Positions 43,089 through 53,252 of a stretch of DNA of 56,379 nucleotides are shown one piece after another. Origin of the DNA: Mesostigma viride (taxonomy: Eukaryota > Streptophyta > Mesostigmatophyceae > Mesostigmatales > Mesostigmataceae); contig RPFO01000359.1 of the NCBI GenBank assembly GCA_009746045.1, forward strand, positions 427,683-484,061. Reading direction: 5' to 3'. The position numbers and the translations under genes were made by a program. The notes under the pieces are model-generated. The model had not been told where the DNA came from. It made no database searches and saw only the letters and a list, made by a program, of their open reading frames with translations. The number at the start of each line of letters is the position of its first letter. The stretch's first letter is position 1.

Positions 43089-43430
43089 ATATTTACGGTT
43101 CAAATATATTTAGTACCCTAGATATATTTAAATAACCCACGGTATTTAGAAATATATTCATTTAAATATTCTTTAAACATATTTAAATATTTTCTTCATA
43201 ACACGGATCCTCACTAAATACATTTAAATATTTTTCTATCTAGTCGGCGCCGGTGTAAATATATTTAAATATTTTTGCGCCAATCGGGATCGTCAGTAAA
43301 TGTATTTAAATACTTTTGCTGGATCCGGCAACCCTTTGCAAATGTATTTAGAGGTATAAATATTCAGTATTTATAAATATTTCTATTTAAACTCCATAAA
43401 TATCATTTATATTTATCCGGCCTGTGGTCT
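43089..43430. repeat. ATTTAAATA array, second
   Basis: Repeated TATTTAAATATTT-type palindromic words separated by GC-richer sequence, like 25890-26160. It begins at the gypsy element's right end. Confidence 0.75.
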
Positions 43431-43536
43431 TCTGTCATTTGTACTTCTGCACCAAAATTTACGCACCGGGTCGCGTGCTACCCGTTCAGTAGCCTTCGCA
43501 CGGGCACCTGCTCTGGCGTCCTAGTAGGAGCCACTA

Positions 43537-43991
43537 GACCCCTTCTGAAGACCGCCAACCCCGACTATTTACCCCGACTAAATTCCTGGCGCGGCGCGTT
43601 TTGGGGAAATTAGTCGGACCACGACTAATCTACCCCGACTATTTTCGCGTTAGTCGGAAAATAGTTGGGGTAGATTAGTCGGGGTCCGACTAATTTCGTC
43701 GGGGTGCGCCTCGGGACCTGCTGGCGTCTGAACCGATTTGCGCACCAACTCCGCTGGTCTGAACTGAACTGAACTGAAAAATACTCTAGTCATTGGTCAA
43801 ATGTATACGTCCAGTGGCGTCAGAGGCCACTTACGCGGTCTCAGAGTGCATATGCTATCTGCTGCCGTCCGACCCGTGTCCGTGTTTTCAGAAGGGGCGA
43901 AACGTGCCGTTTCGACCGGTGTACCCCGACAAAAACCCCGACTAATTTAGTCGGGGTAGTTTAGTCGGGGTAGGTTTTTTCAGAAGGGGTC
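43537..43991. mobile_element. TIR element flanked by TA
   Basis: Ends GACCCCTTCTGAA and TTCAGAAGGGGTC, flanked by TA on both sides (43535-43536, 43992-43993). Inside are nested inverted repeats of CCCCGACTAA/TTAGTCGGGG (about 43556-43710 and 43925-43975). 455 bp, non-coding. TA duplication and TIRs fit a Tc1/mariner-type MITE. Confidence 0.55.
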
Positions 43992-43993
43992 TA

Positions 43994-44451
43994 CTATGAG
44001 GCTGCGCTGTCCGTTCTGTTCGTTCCTCGTCACGTTGTTGCCGGCTCATGCCGGCCGCCGCATATGCATACGGCACTCGTATTAATCAGCCCATACCGTC
44101 CCGTTCGTTCCTTCCATTCGTATTTATCGACGCGTACCGTACCCTAGCGTCACGCGTCACGCGTCACCGGGTGTGATTTCCAAAACCCGGCCCCGCTACT
44201 GGTATGTGCCCTCATCATCACTGCCCGGCGCTAGCCGGCCCCTGCACCGACTGTTAACCATGGACCCAAAGTCGACCTTGTCGTTTTAAAAAACTAGCCA
44301 CACGGGTACAGCGTCTGGTCGGCGCAGCCCAGGCTGCCCAGCCCCGTTCTCATCAGGACCGTCACGATCGGCACGATCGTCACCGGGTACAATTCCAGTG
44401 GCCAGCACCAGGTACAATTCCAAAATGGCCTCACACCTCGAGCCAGTGAAC
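43994..44451. other. No recognisable gene
   Basis: Short frames only. Repeated CCGTCCCGTTCG / CGTACCGTACCC words; nothing else seen before the inverted LTR. Confidence 0.45.
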
Positions 44452-45024
44452 TGTTACGCCGCGGATATCTACCTCCACCTCTACCTCTAATGGGCCTGAT
44501 ACTACCTAAACTGGTCAGACCTCCTCTACTTAACCCTCTGGCGAAAGACGAACGTGACGGAGCTGATCTCAATGCATTAACGTAAGTGTTACTATAATAC
44601 GCCATACAACCATTTATCAAAACCCGTTTACTCCAGGAATAGAGGAAGGAAACACAACTACACTGCCGTGACCCAAGCCTAAATGTGTCAATTCACTTAA
44701 CACACGCCGAGTGCACACACAAGGGGTAGAACGCGCATAAATGGTCACCAACGGTCCAACACGCTCGGGCCGACATGGCCCTCGCCTACAGGTGCACGCT
44801 GGTCCACTAAATCTACTGATGCACGCTGGTCCACTACATTCTACCACAGGATCAGGACCACTAGTAAAGTACGCGGCGCGGCGCCCAACGGCACCCAATG
44901 TACCACAGTACTGTTACGAGGACAATAATGTCCCGGTAGGAGCCTAAACGTAAACCTAGGGACAACCGAGGCAAAGGACCTAATTTACGTCCGTAACTAC
45001 AACGAATTGTTACGCGACGTAACA
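44452..45024 (-). repeat. LTR of a second gypsy copy, minus orientation
   Basis: Reverse-strand LTR related to 42413-42954, ending at 45024 next to a polypurine tract (complement) at 45025-45040, so it is the 3' LTR of an element read right to left. It has a 30-bp internal duplication (GATGCACGCTGGTCCACTA twice near 44818-44838) that the plus copy lacks; the partial LTR at 55922 shares it. Confidence 0.85.
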
Positions 45025-45395
45025 CCTCCCCCCCCCACAAAGGTAGGGAGCCCTCTCCCTACGTACAGGGAGGAAAGCAAGGGGTAGGAAACCTAATGCA
45101 CCCAGCACACACTAACACAGTCAGCAAGCCATCCAAGATACAAGGCACCAATAGTTCACACGGTCTCCACCACCACGCCGGGAGGTGTAGGGTTAGCCAG
45201 CACCAAGCCTGGTGGTAGGTTCCCCTAACTGCCTGGAACGGAGTCCTTGCCGGGGGGGAACGGCACTGGGCAGGACACACAGAGTAAACCCATCAGCACC
45301 AAGGACCAAGAACGACCAGCCAACTGGCCAGAACATGAGGGCGACTCTACATACCGGAGGGACAACACCCTCAGGTCGGGCCTAAGGCCCTCTAT

Positions 45396-46232
45396 CTAAT
45401 GGCCATCCGTCTGGTAGGTACCACGGGAGGCCAGCAGGACTTCCAGGTAGGCCTGGTAATGGGCCACATCCTCAACATTGTCATGCCTATCTACGGTGAG
45501 GAAAACATCGGCCCACACGCCGTCAGGAAAAAGGCCCAGAAAGGCCCAGTAATACCTATGCTGAGTAAGAACGACCTGGCCCCGGGCCCAGTCCAGGAAA
45601 CCACAGGCAAAGAGGCGTAGGAAAGGCTCTACCGCGATCAGGCAGAGAGCCCGAAGGAGCAGGCGATGATACCGGATCCGAGGGCGCATACCCGTCGGGA
45701 AAAACAGATCTACCAGGGGCTCCACGTTGGACGGCCACAACCGGATGTGCCGAATCTCACGGGAACGCCACCGACGCGCACACTGGCGCGACCCGAATGT
45801 CTCTAGGTAGTCGCTGGCCCGAGGAGGAGGGTGACCGCGGGAGTCTAGACCCTGGCCCGGGAGGGGCGCCGGACGCCGGGCATCCCACTCGAGGATGGGC
45901 TGGAGGACCGTGGTGTACGTAACACCCGGCACCGCAGGAAACTCTACCGTAAGGGCATCCGAAGCCATAATGCCCAGAGGCGGAGGGTAAGCCCACTGGA
46001 ACCCACCGTAGGTGTCCAAGTCGTTGTGGCGCCTAGCCCAGCGATACAGAACGCGCCGAACCAGGATCTCACCCTGGAACACAGGATCAGCTAAAATAAC
46101 CATGTCGAAAGGAGGCCGATCAGTCTCAATGGGTAGGCCACGATCCCGAGGCGCCCGACACACCTGGGAAAACCCGTAGGACATGGGCGAGATGGCAAGC
46201 TCGGCGGAGGCGCGCGGCAGGTCACACTGGGT
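45396..46232 (-). pseudogene. C-terminal part of the gypsy extra ORF, second copy, 5' truncated
   Basis: Minus strand, stop at 45396, open to the junction near 46232. The last ~262 residues align with the end of 38699-42040 with few replacements (Ile/Val, Met/Leu, Val/Ile), no stops and no frameshifts. Cut off at GTGTGACCTGCC, where unrelated sequence begins. Truncated, so called a pseudogene, but the conserved frame argues that the ORF was under selection in the family. Confidence 0.8.
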
Positions 46233-46747
46233 GGTTTTACCGGATTAGGATACATTTTTTTGTCTAGGATACATTTGATGCACTGTGCAGTTTTCAGATG
46301 TGTTTGTGGGGGTTGATTGCGCCTAGCATGCATTTTATTGAAGCAATGAGTTTCCCAAGATATACATTATATAAACTAAGACAATTGACCCATTAACGCA
46401 ATGAGACAACATCAATGAGACAACATATGCCAATTGAAGGCTGCCCGCAACTTTATTCCAAGCTCATTATTATATGATTCCAAGACCATAACTCTTCCAA
46501 GACCGTACATCTTCAAGATATAGCACTACAGACACCCACGCGGCTTCCGCGGTCATCACGCTCCTCCTCCAAGACAACTCAACCTTACAGGACGTTGGGC
46601 CATCATACGTCCGGAATAATTGTGTCACTTATTACATAACCAAACTTTTTGAGGGATCGCCATGGTTGCATGGTTTCAACACATGCGCCCTGCACTCATG
46701 TGCATCAAAGGTGTTGCGTAGTGCCAACTCAGTGTCAAAGAACTGAT
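46233..46747. other. No recognisable gene
   Basis: Unique AT-rich sequence after the truncated gypsy copy; TAGGATACATTT occurs twice near 46246-46275. No feature assigned. Confidence 0.4.
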
Positions 46748-46885
46748 TCAATAATATTTCCCGTATGGCCATGAAGGCCCACATGAGTTAAACATGGCCG
46801 AGAGTGATTGCACATTCTTCTTGGCGACATCGGTCTTGACGACGTCGATGGGGAAGACGGCAGCACCTGCATGTGAACAAAAGAA
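46748..46885 (-). pseudogene. Possible mitochondrial-carrier exon fragment
   Basis: Minus strand: a good 3' splice site (TTCTTTTGTTCACATGCAG) is followed by coding-like sequence AAVFPIDVVKT. P-x-D-x-x-K-T is the start of the mitochondrial carrier signature (Px[DE]xx[KR]x[RQ]). The match is short and the next residues (DVAKKN) do not continue it, so chance is possible. It may be a remnant or a true short exon of a gene whose other parts are outside the view. Confidence 0.25.
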
Positions 46886-47055
46886 TCCATGAACTGTGGC
46901 ATCCAAAGGCAACAACATATTAGCATCCCATTGAACACGCAGCCACGCTGACCCGGCCATCCAGCGGCCCACGCAGCCACAGAGCCAGCCAGCCACGCAG
47001 TGACGCACCCACCCAGCCACACATCCACGCATCCACGCACCCGGCACCCCCCCCC

Positions 47056-48412
47056 CCCCCAGCCAGCCACGCAGCCACGCAGCCACGCAGCCACGCAGCA
47101 GCGCAGCCACGCAGCCACACAGCCACGCACCCTCCTTTCCAGCCACGCAGCCACGCAGCCACGCAGCCACGCAGCCACGCAGCCACGCAGCCACGCAGCC
47201 ACGCAGCCACGCAGCCACGCAGCCACGCAGCAGCGCAGCTACGCAGCCACACAGCCACGCACCCTCCTTTCCAGCCAAGCAGCCACGCAGCCACGCAGCC
47301 ACGCAGCCACGCAGCAGCGCAGCCACGCAGCCACACAGCCACGCACCCTCCTTTCCAGCCACGCAGCCACGCAGCCACGCAGCAGCGCAGCCACGCAGCC
47401 ACACAGCCACGCACCCTCCTTTCCAGCCAAGCAGCCACGCAGCCACGCAGCCACGCAGCCACGCAGCCACGCAGCCACGCAGCAGCGCAGCCACGCAGCC
47501 ACACAGCCACGCAGCCACGCAGCCACGCAGCAGCGCAGCCACGCAGCCACGCAGCCACGCAGCCACGCAGCCACGCAGCAGCGCAGCCACGCAGCCACAC
47601 AGCCACGCACCCTCCTTTCCAGCCACGCAGCCACGCAGCCACGCAGCCACGCAGCCACGCAGCCACGCAGCCACGCAGCAGCGCAGCCACGCAGCCACAC
47701 AGCCACGCACCCTCCTTTCCAGCCAAGCAGCCACGCAGCCACGCAGCCACGCAGCCACGCAGCAGCGCAGCCACGCAGCCACACAGCCACGCAGCCACGC
47801 AGCCACGCAGCAGCGCAGCCACGCAGCCACGCAGCCACGCAGCAGCGCAGCCACGCAGCCACACAGCCACGCACCCTCCTTTCCAGCCACGCAGCCACGC
47901 AGCCACGCAGCCACGCAGCCACGCAGCCACGCAGCCACGCAGCCACGCAGCCACGCAGCCACGCAGCCACGCAGCCACGCAGCCACGCAGCCACGCAGCA
48001 GCGCAGCCACGCAGCCACACAGCCACGCACCCTCCTTTCCAGCCAAGCAGCCACGCAGCCACGCAGCAGCGCAGCCACGCAGCCACACAGCCACGCACCC
48101 TCCTTTCCAGCCAAGCAGCCACGCAGCCACGCAGCCACGCAGCCACGCAGCCACGCAGCCACGCAGCCACGCAGCCACGCAGCCACGCAGCCACGCAGCC
48201 ACGCAGCCACGCAGCCACGCAGCCACGCAGCAGCGCAGCCACGCAGCCACGCAGCAGCGCAGCCACGCAGCCACACAGCCACGCACCCTCCTTTCCAGCC
48301 AAGCAACCACGCAGCCACGCAGCAGCGCAGCCACGCAGCCACGCAGCAGCGCAGCCACGCAGCCACACAGCCACGCACCCTCCTTTCCAGCCAAGCAGCC
48401 ACGCAGTCACAC
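47056..48412. repeat. 8-bp satellite GCAGCCAC with higher-order structure
   Basis: Over 130 copies of GCAGCCAC, interrupted at irregular intervals by a recurring block (GCAGCAGCGCAGCCACGCAG, then CACACAGCCACGCACC, then CTCCTTTCCAGCCA). The block recurs about 12 times with a variable number of 8-mers in between. Because the unit has no stop in any frame, very long reading frames run on both strands; they are not genes. Confidence 0.92.
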
Positions 48413-48482
48413 AGTCAAACCCCCCCTACACCCCCCCCCCACACACACCCCCACCCCACCCACTCAACACTACACGAATGAC

Positions 48483-48618
48483 TCACAAAGAACTGCTGCA
48501 CCACCGATGATCCCTGCGGGAACTGCTCTGCTGCCGACGGTCCCTGCGAAAACTGCTGCAGTGCCGACAATGCCTGTGGAAACTGCGACATTGCCGACGC
48601 TGCCTGCGGGAACTGAAG

Positions 48619-48684
<66 letters not shown>

Positions 48685-48721
48685 AGTTGTTGCTGCAGTT
48701 GCTGCTGCAGTTGCTGCTGCA

Positions 48722-48775
<54 letters not shown>

Positions 48776-49123
48776 GCTGGACCACTTGTTTCTGCACCTC
48801 TTGACGCAGCTGCAAACCAAGCTCTTCAACCTTCTTGCTTTGGTTCTCCATAGCTCGTTGCATCTCTCTCATCGTCTGTTCCACGCCCACCAGTACGGGG
48901 GTCGGCGGCGGCAGCGGCTGGGTACGCTCTGGCTGGGTGCGCTCTGGCTGCCGTGCAGGACCTTGCCACATCGGCCGGCGCATTGGTGGTTTGCACCGGC
49001 CAAAAAATCTACTTTCATGGCACCAGATTTCTTTCCTAGCACCCATTTTCTACAATCGTCCCCGGCATAACACAAATCAATCAATTCGTCCATGTCATCG
49101 CTTCGGCTATCAGCATCGGGCAT
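48483..49123 (-). CDS. Gln-rich coiled-coil protein, fragment
   Basis: Minus strand. The frame from 49123 opens MPDADSRSDDMDELIDL and the frame from 49046 carries the Pro-rich, coiled-coil and polyGln part (TMREMQRAMENQSKKVEELG, then ~45 Gln from CAG repeats), so a frame change or intron lies near 49000. After the CAG tract the most protein-like frame reads FPQAASAMSQFPQALSALQQ, a 10-residue repeat, again in a different frame; the CAG tract probably gained or lost bases. Family unknown; it could be a host gene or a piece of a mobile element. Confidence 0.35.
48600..48775. repeat. CTG/CAG trinucleotide repeat
   Basis: About 55 CTG units (plus strand) with four CAGTTG interruptions around 48683-48728. 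Confidence 0.95.
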
Positions 49124-49294
49124 AGTTCCCGTGGCTAGTGCCCATCATTCTTTCCACCTTGAGCGGGGCGAAGTCACGAATTCAAGCGCGAAGTGCATTT
49201 GAATCAAGCGGGAACTGGGTGACACTGCTTGAAGACGTGCAGCTCCAAGGCATGCAAATGATGCAATGTATGAAAGATACGATACGCAAAGTTC

Positions 49295-50060
49295 AGGTGT
49301 TCAGGTGAAGCCGTGAAGACGTGGTGAAGACAGGTGAAGACGCGGTGAAGACGTGAAGACGTGAAGACGTGAAGACGTGAAGACGTGAAGACACGATACG
49401 GCAAGTTCAGGTGAAGTTCAGGTGTTCAGGTGAAGCCGTGAAGACGTGAAGACGTGAAGCCGTGAAGACGTGGTGAAGACAGGTGAAGACGCGGTGAAGA
49501 CGTGAAGACGTGAAGACGTGAAGACGTGAAGACGTGAAGACACGATACGGCAAGTTCAGGTGAAGTTCAGGTGTTCAGGTGAAGCCGTGAAGACGTGACG
49601 ACGCGAAGACGTGAAGACGTGGTGAAGACAGGTGAAGACGCGGTAAAGACGTGAAGACGTGAAGACGTGAAGACGTGAAGACTTGAAGACACGATACGGC
49701 AAGTTCAGGTGAAGTTCAGGTGTTCAGGTGAAGCCGTGAAGACGTGAAGACGTGAAGCCGTGAAGACGTGGTGAAGACAGGTGAAGACGCGGTGAAGACG
49801 TGAAGACGTGAAGACGTGAAGACGTGAAGACACGATACGGCAAGTTCAGGTGAAGTTCAGGTGTTCAGGTGAAGCCGTGAAGACGTGAAGACGCGAAGAC
49901 GTGAAGACGTGGTGAAGACAGGTGAAGACGCGGTGAAGACGTGAAGACGTGAAGACGTGCATGCAAGGTATCAAAGATACGATACGCCGCAAGTTCAGGT
50001 GAAGACGTGAAGACGTGAAGACGTGAAGACGTGAAGACGTGAAGACGTGAAGACCAGGAC
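49295..50060. repeat. 8-bp satellite GTGAAGAC with ~145-bp higher-order unit
   Basis: Runs of GTGAAGAC interrupted by ACACGATACGGCAAGTTCAG then GTGAAGTTCAGGTGTTCAGG. The interrupting block starts near 49391, 49541, 49690 and 49831, giving a period of about 140-150 bp. Different sequence from the GCAGCCAC satellite but the same unit length. Confidence 0.9.
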
Positions 50061-50154
50061 TGTCACGTGAAGACTGGGACGTGAAGGCAAGTTGCAGCAC
50101 TCGGCCGCTGCAGTCGCACGCAGGTAGAAACGAGTATTGCTGCTTGAATCTGTC

Positions 50155-50450
50155 AAGACCCCATCGAATGTAAAACAGGTTTTTCGTAAAGAAATCCGAT
50201 TTGTGGGCGGGCTTTACATATTGCTTCTGTCCAAGCACTACCGGATGTAAAACAGTATACTTCTTGAAGAAATAAGTTGGGGCTTTGTTGGGCGTCACAT
50301 TTGACCGGTGGGCGGAGTTTCCTGCTTCTGTGAAGGCGCCATCGAATGTAGATCAGTAGATTTTCTAAAGAAATCTGAGTTGTGGGCGGGGCCTTTATTG
50401 CTTGTGTCCATCCACCACCGGATGTAGAACAGTAGACTTATTGAAGGTGA
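50155..50450 (+). repeat. Two-fold diverged duplication (~180 bp)
   Basis: CCATCGAATGTAAAACAG.. with AAAGAAATC, GTGGGCGGG and CCGGATGTAAAACAGTA.. at 50161-50280 recurs at 50339-50447 with substitutions. Non-coding. Confidence 0.6.
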
Positions 50451-50586
50451 ATCACGATACAACAGCTGTAGTTGACAACATCATGACCGGCACATCTTTC
50501 CCCCACCGCTGCTCAACCCGTTCCCCCCAAACTCCTCCACACTTGCCCACCTTTCCACCCTCCTCCACGGCCCGTTGTGTTTGCAG

Positions 50587-50631
50587 GCGTTGGCACAAAG
50601 GGAGGAGGCCGTGCGAGCCGGGAAACTCACG
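50587..50631 (+). CDS. CFAP299: CFAP299-like gene, internal exon
   Basis: 45-nt exon between acceptor TGTGTTTGCAG and donor GTATGG. It encodes ALAQREEAVRAGKLT. Together with the next exon this matches the conserved ALA-REE---GKL---IFIRDRNS-GQE segment of CFAP299 (C4orf22), a cilia- and flagella-associated protein. Phase 0 at both ends. The upstream exons were not found; satellites fill the sequence to the left. Confidence 0.65.
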
Positions 50632-51320
50632 GTATGGTTTGATTTCTAGTTTTGTATTAGGACCCTAGGGTAGCTATGTTATATAGGCATGTCTGACAGC
50701 ATAGCTCACCATTTCATTACCATGGGATGCTGAGCATACCATTTCCAGAGAGGTAAGTCAGTCACTCTTCGCAGTTGACAAGTCAGAGAAAGCAATCAAG
50801 TGCAGCGTTCACAACTCTTGCCGCTCGTAACCTTTTGTCTGCCCGGTTTGGCAGCTCCCTGTCTTTGCTTTCTCTCGTATTTCTTTCTTTTGTCTCTTTT
50901 CTACATCTTTCTTTGCTAATTCTTGAATATATGATGCTATTGTAGCATCCTTCTAGCGCGGATCGCTCTTAATATCCTTCTCGCGCACGTTTCCTCGCTT
51001 TTTCTCATGTAAGAGCGTCTTCCCTGCCCATGCAGCGTGTACCTGGTGTGTGTGGCTCTGCCTTGCCAATCACAACTGACCGACATGCTGGTCAGGCACT
51101 GCAGGTCGTTGCCCTTGCGTGTGTGAACCTGCTGTTTTGGCTGTTCCCATGGCCGCTGCGTGTGTCCGTGAATGATACCATGGGAGGGAGACTTCTCCCA
51201 TGGGTCCCCTTCGCTGACACTCGTGATGTAGGTTCGCGTCGACTTGTTTCTCTCACTGTGCCCATATTGGCCTCGCACGGCTTTGTCTCTCATTCCTTGT
51301 TTGCATGCGGCGGCGTGTAG

Positions 51321-51362
51321 ACCATCATCTTCATCCGAGACCGCAACAGCAAGGGCCAGGAG
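51321..51362 (+). CDS. CFAP299: CFAP299-like gene, next exon
   Basis: 42-nt exon encoding TIIFIRDRNSKGQE, between a pyrimidine-rich acceptor ending GCGTGTAG and donor GTGAGT. Phase 0, joined to 50587-50631 across a 689-nt intron. The family's next segment (about a Tyr-Ile-Asp-Tyr-Ala-His motif) is not found before the window's end, so the following intron probably contains the GC minisatellite and more. The presence of this protein implies that the organism makes flagella at some stage. Confidence 0.68.
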
Positions 51363-51529
51363 GTGAGTAATTGCTGAGGGCATGGCTCCTATCCCCTGAT
51401 GAGTCTAGCGCCATGTACCACCCTCTATGCCTGCATATAGGTGACGCATTGAAAATGCAAGCATCTTACTAGAAGTAGCACGGGCCTCCGAGGTGAGATT
51501 TTGCGCAGGCCTCATGATCCCAATGGACC

Positions 51530-53230
51530 TGCGAAGCGCATGGCGCGCATGGGCGGCCGGCCGGCGCAGCTGGCATGCGGCGGGGCGGGGCTGTCGACGG
51601 GCGGCGGGGCAGGGCCGTCGGCGCGCGGGGGCCAGCGGCGCTGCCGGTGCGCGCGGGCGGCGGGCCGGCGCACCTGGCATGCGGCGGGGCAGGGCTGTCG
51701 ACGGGCGGCGGGGCGGGGCAGTCGACGGGCGGCGGGGCAGGGCCAGCGGCGCTGCCGGCGCGCGTGGGCGGCGGGCCGGCGCAGCTGGCATGCGGCGGGG
51801 CGGGGCTGTCGACGGGCGGCGGGGCAGGGCTGTCGACGGGCAGCGGGGCAGGGCCGTCGGCGCGCGGGGGCCAGCGGCGCTGCCGGCGCGCGCGGGCGGC
51901 GGGCCGGCGCACCTGGCATGCGGTGGGTCGGGGCTGTCGACGGGCGGCGGGGCGGGGCAGTCGACGGGCGGCGGGGCAGGGCCGTCAGCGCGCGGGGGCC
52001 AGCGGCGCTGCCGGCGCGCGTGGGCGGCCGGCCGGCGCAGCTGGCATGCGGCGGGGCGGGGCAGTCGACGGGCGGCGGGGCGGGGCCAGCGGCGCTGCCG
52101 GCGCGCGTGGGCGGCGGGCCGGCGCAGCTGGCATGCGGCGGGGCGGGGCTGTCGACGGGCGGCGGGGCAGGGCTGTCGACGGGCGGCGGGGCAGGGCCGT
52201 CGGCGCGCGGGGGCCAGCGGCGCTGCCGGCGCGCGCGGGCGGCGGGCCGGCGCACCTGGCATGCGGTGGGTCGGGGCTGTCGACGGGCGGCGGGGCGGGG
52301 CAGTCGACGGGCGGCGGGGCAGGGCCGTCAGCGCGCGGGGGCCAGCGGCGCTGCCGGCGCGCGTGGGCGGCGGGCCGGCGCAGCTGGCATGCGGCGGGGC
52401 GGGGCAGTCGACGGGCGGCGGGGCGGGGCAGCCGGTGCGCGGCGGGGCGGCGCCGTCGGCGGGCGGCGAGGTGGCGCAGCCAGCGCGCAGCGAGGTGGCA
52501 GCGGCGGCGCAGCCTGCATGCGGCGGGGCAGGGCTGTCGACGGGCGGCGGGGCGGGGCAGTCGACGGGCGGCGGGGCAGGGCCGTCGGCGCGCGGGGGCC
52601 AGCGGCGCTGCCGGCGCGCATGGGCGGCGGGCCGGCGCAGCTGGCATGCGGCGGGGCGGGGCTGTCAACGGGCGGCGAGGCAGGGCCGTCGGCGCGCGGG
52701 GGCCAACGGCGCTGCCGGCGCGCGTGGGCGGCGGGCCGGCGCAGCTGGCATGCGGCGGGGCGGGGCAGTCGACGGGCGGCGGGGCGGGGCAGCCGGTGCG
52801 CGGCGGGGCGGCGCCGTCGGCGGGCGGCGAGGTGGCGCAGCCAGCGCGCAGCGAGGTGGCAGCGGCGGCGCAGCCTGCATGCGGCGGGGCAGGGCTGTCG
52901 ACGGGCGGCGGGGCGGGGCAGTCGACGGGCGGCGGGGCAGGGCCGTCGGCGCGCGGGGGCCAGCGGCGCTGCCGTCGCGCATGGGCGGCGGGCCGGCGCA
53001 GCTGGCATGCGGCGGGGCGGGGCTGTCAACGGGCGGCGAGGCAGGGCCGTCGGCGCGCGGGGGGCCAACGGCGCTGCCGGCGCGCGTGGGCGGCGGGCCG
53101 GCGCAGCTTGCATGCGGCGGGGCGGGGCAGCCTGTCGACGGGCTACGGGGCGGGGCAGCCGGCGCGCGGCGGGCCGGCGGCGCAGCCGGCGGGCGGCGGA
53201 GCGGCGGAGCGGCGGAGCGGCACAGCCGGT
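51530..53230. repeat. GC-rich minisatellite
   Basis: Imperfect tandem blocks of ~100-130 bp made of words such as GTCGACGGGCGGCGGGGCAG, GCCGTCGGCGCGCGGGGGCC, AGCGGCGCTGCCGGCGCGC and GCAGCTGGCATGCGGCGGGG. A ~370-bp higher-order segment (around 52380-52690) recurs at 52740-53060. The lack of stops gives several long frames on both strands; all are judged artefacts. Confidence 0.92.
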
Positions 53231-53252
53231 GCCTGAAAAACGCGGTCGCTCA

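Noticed and set aside
46748-48481. Reading frames of about 390-550 residues on both strands made of repeated AWLRGCVA or PRSHAATQ units
   Set aside because: They follow from the stop-free 8-bp satellite GCAGCCAC, which is open in every frame on both strands; there is no non-repeat domain.
47056-50060. CRISPR-like array of short repeats
   Set aside because: Units are 8 bp without unique spacers, in a eukaryotic context with introns and retrotransposons.
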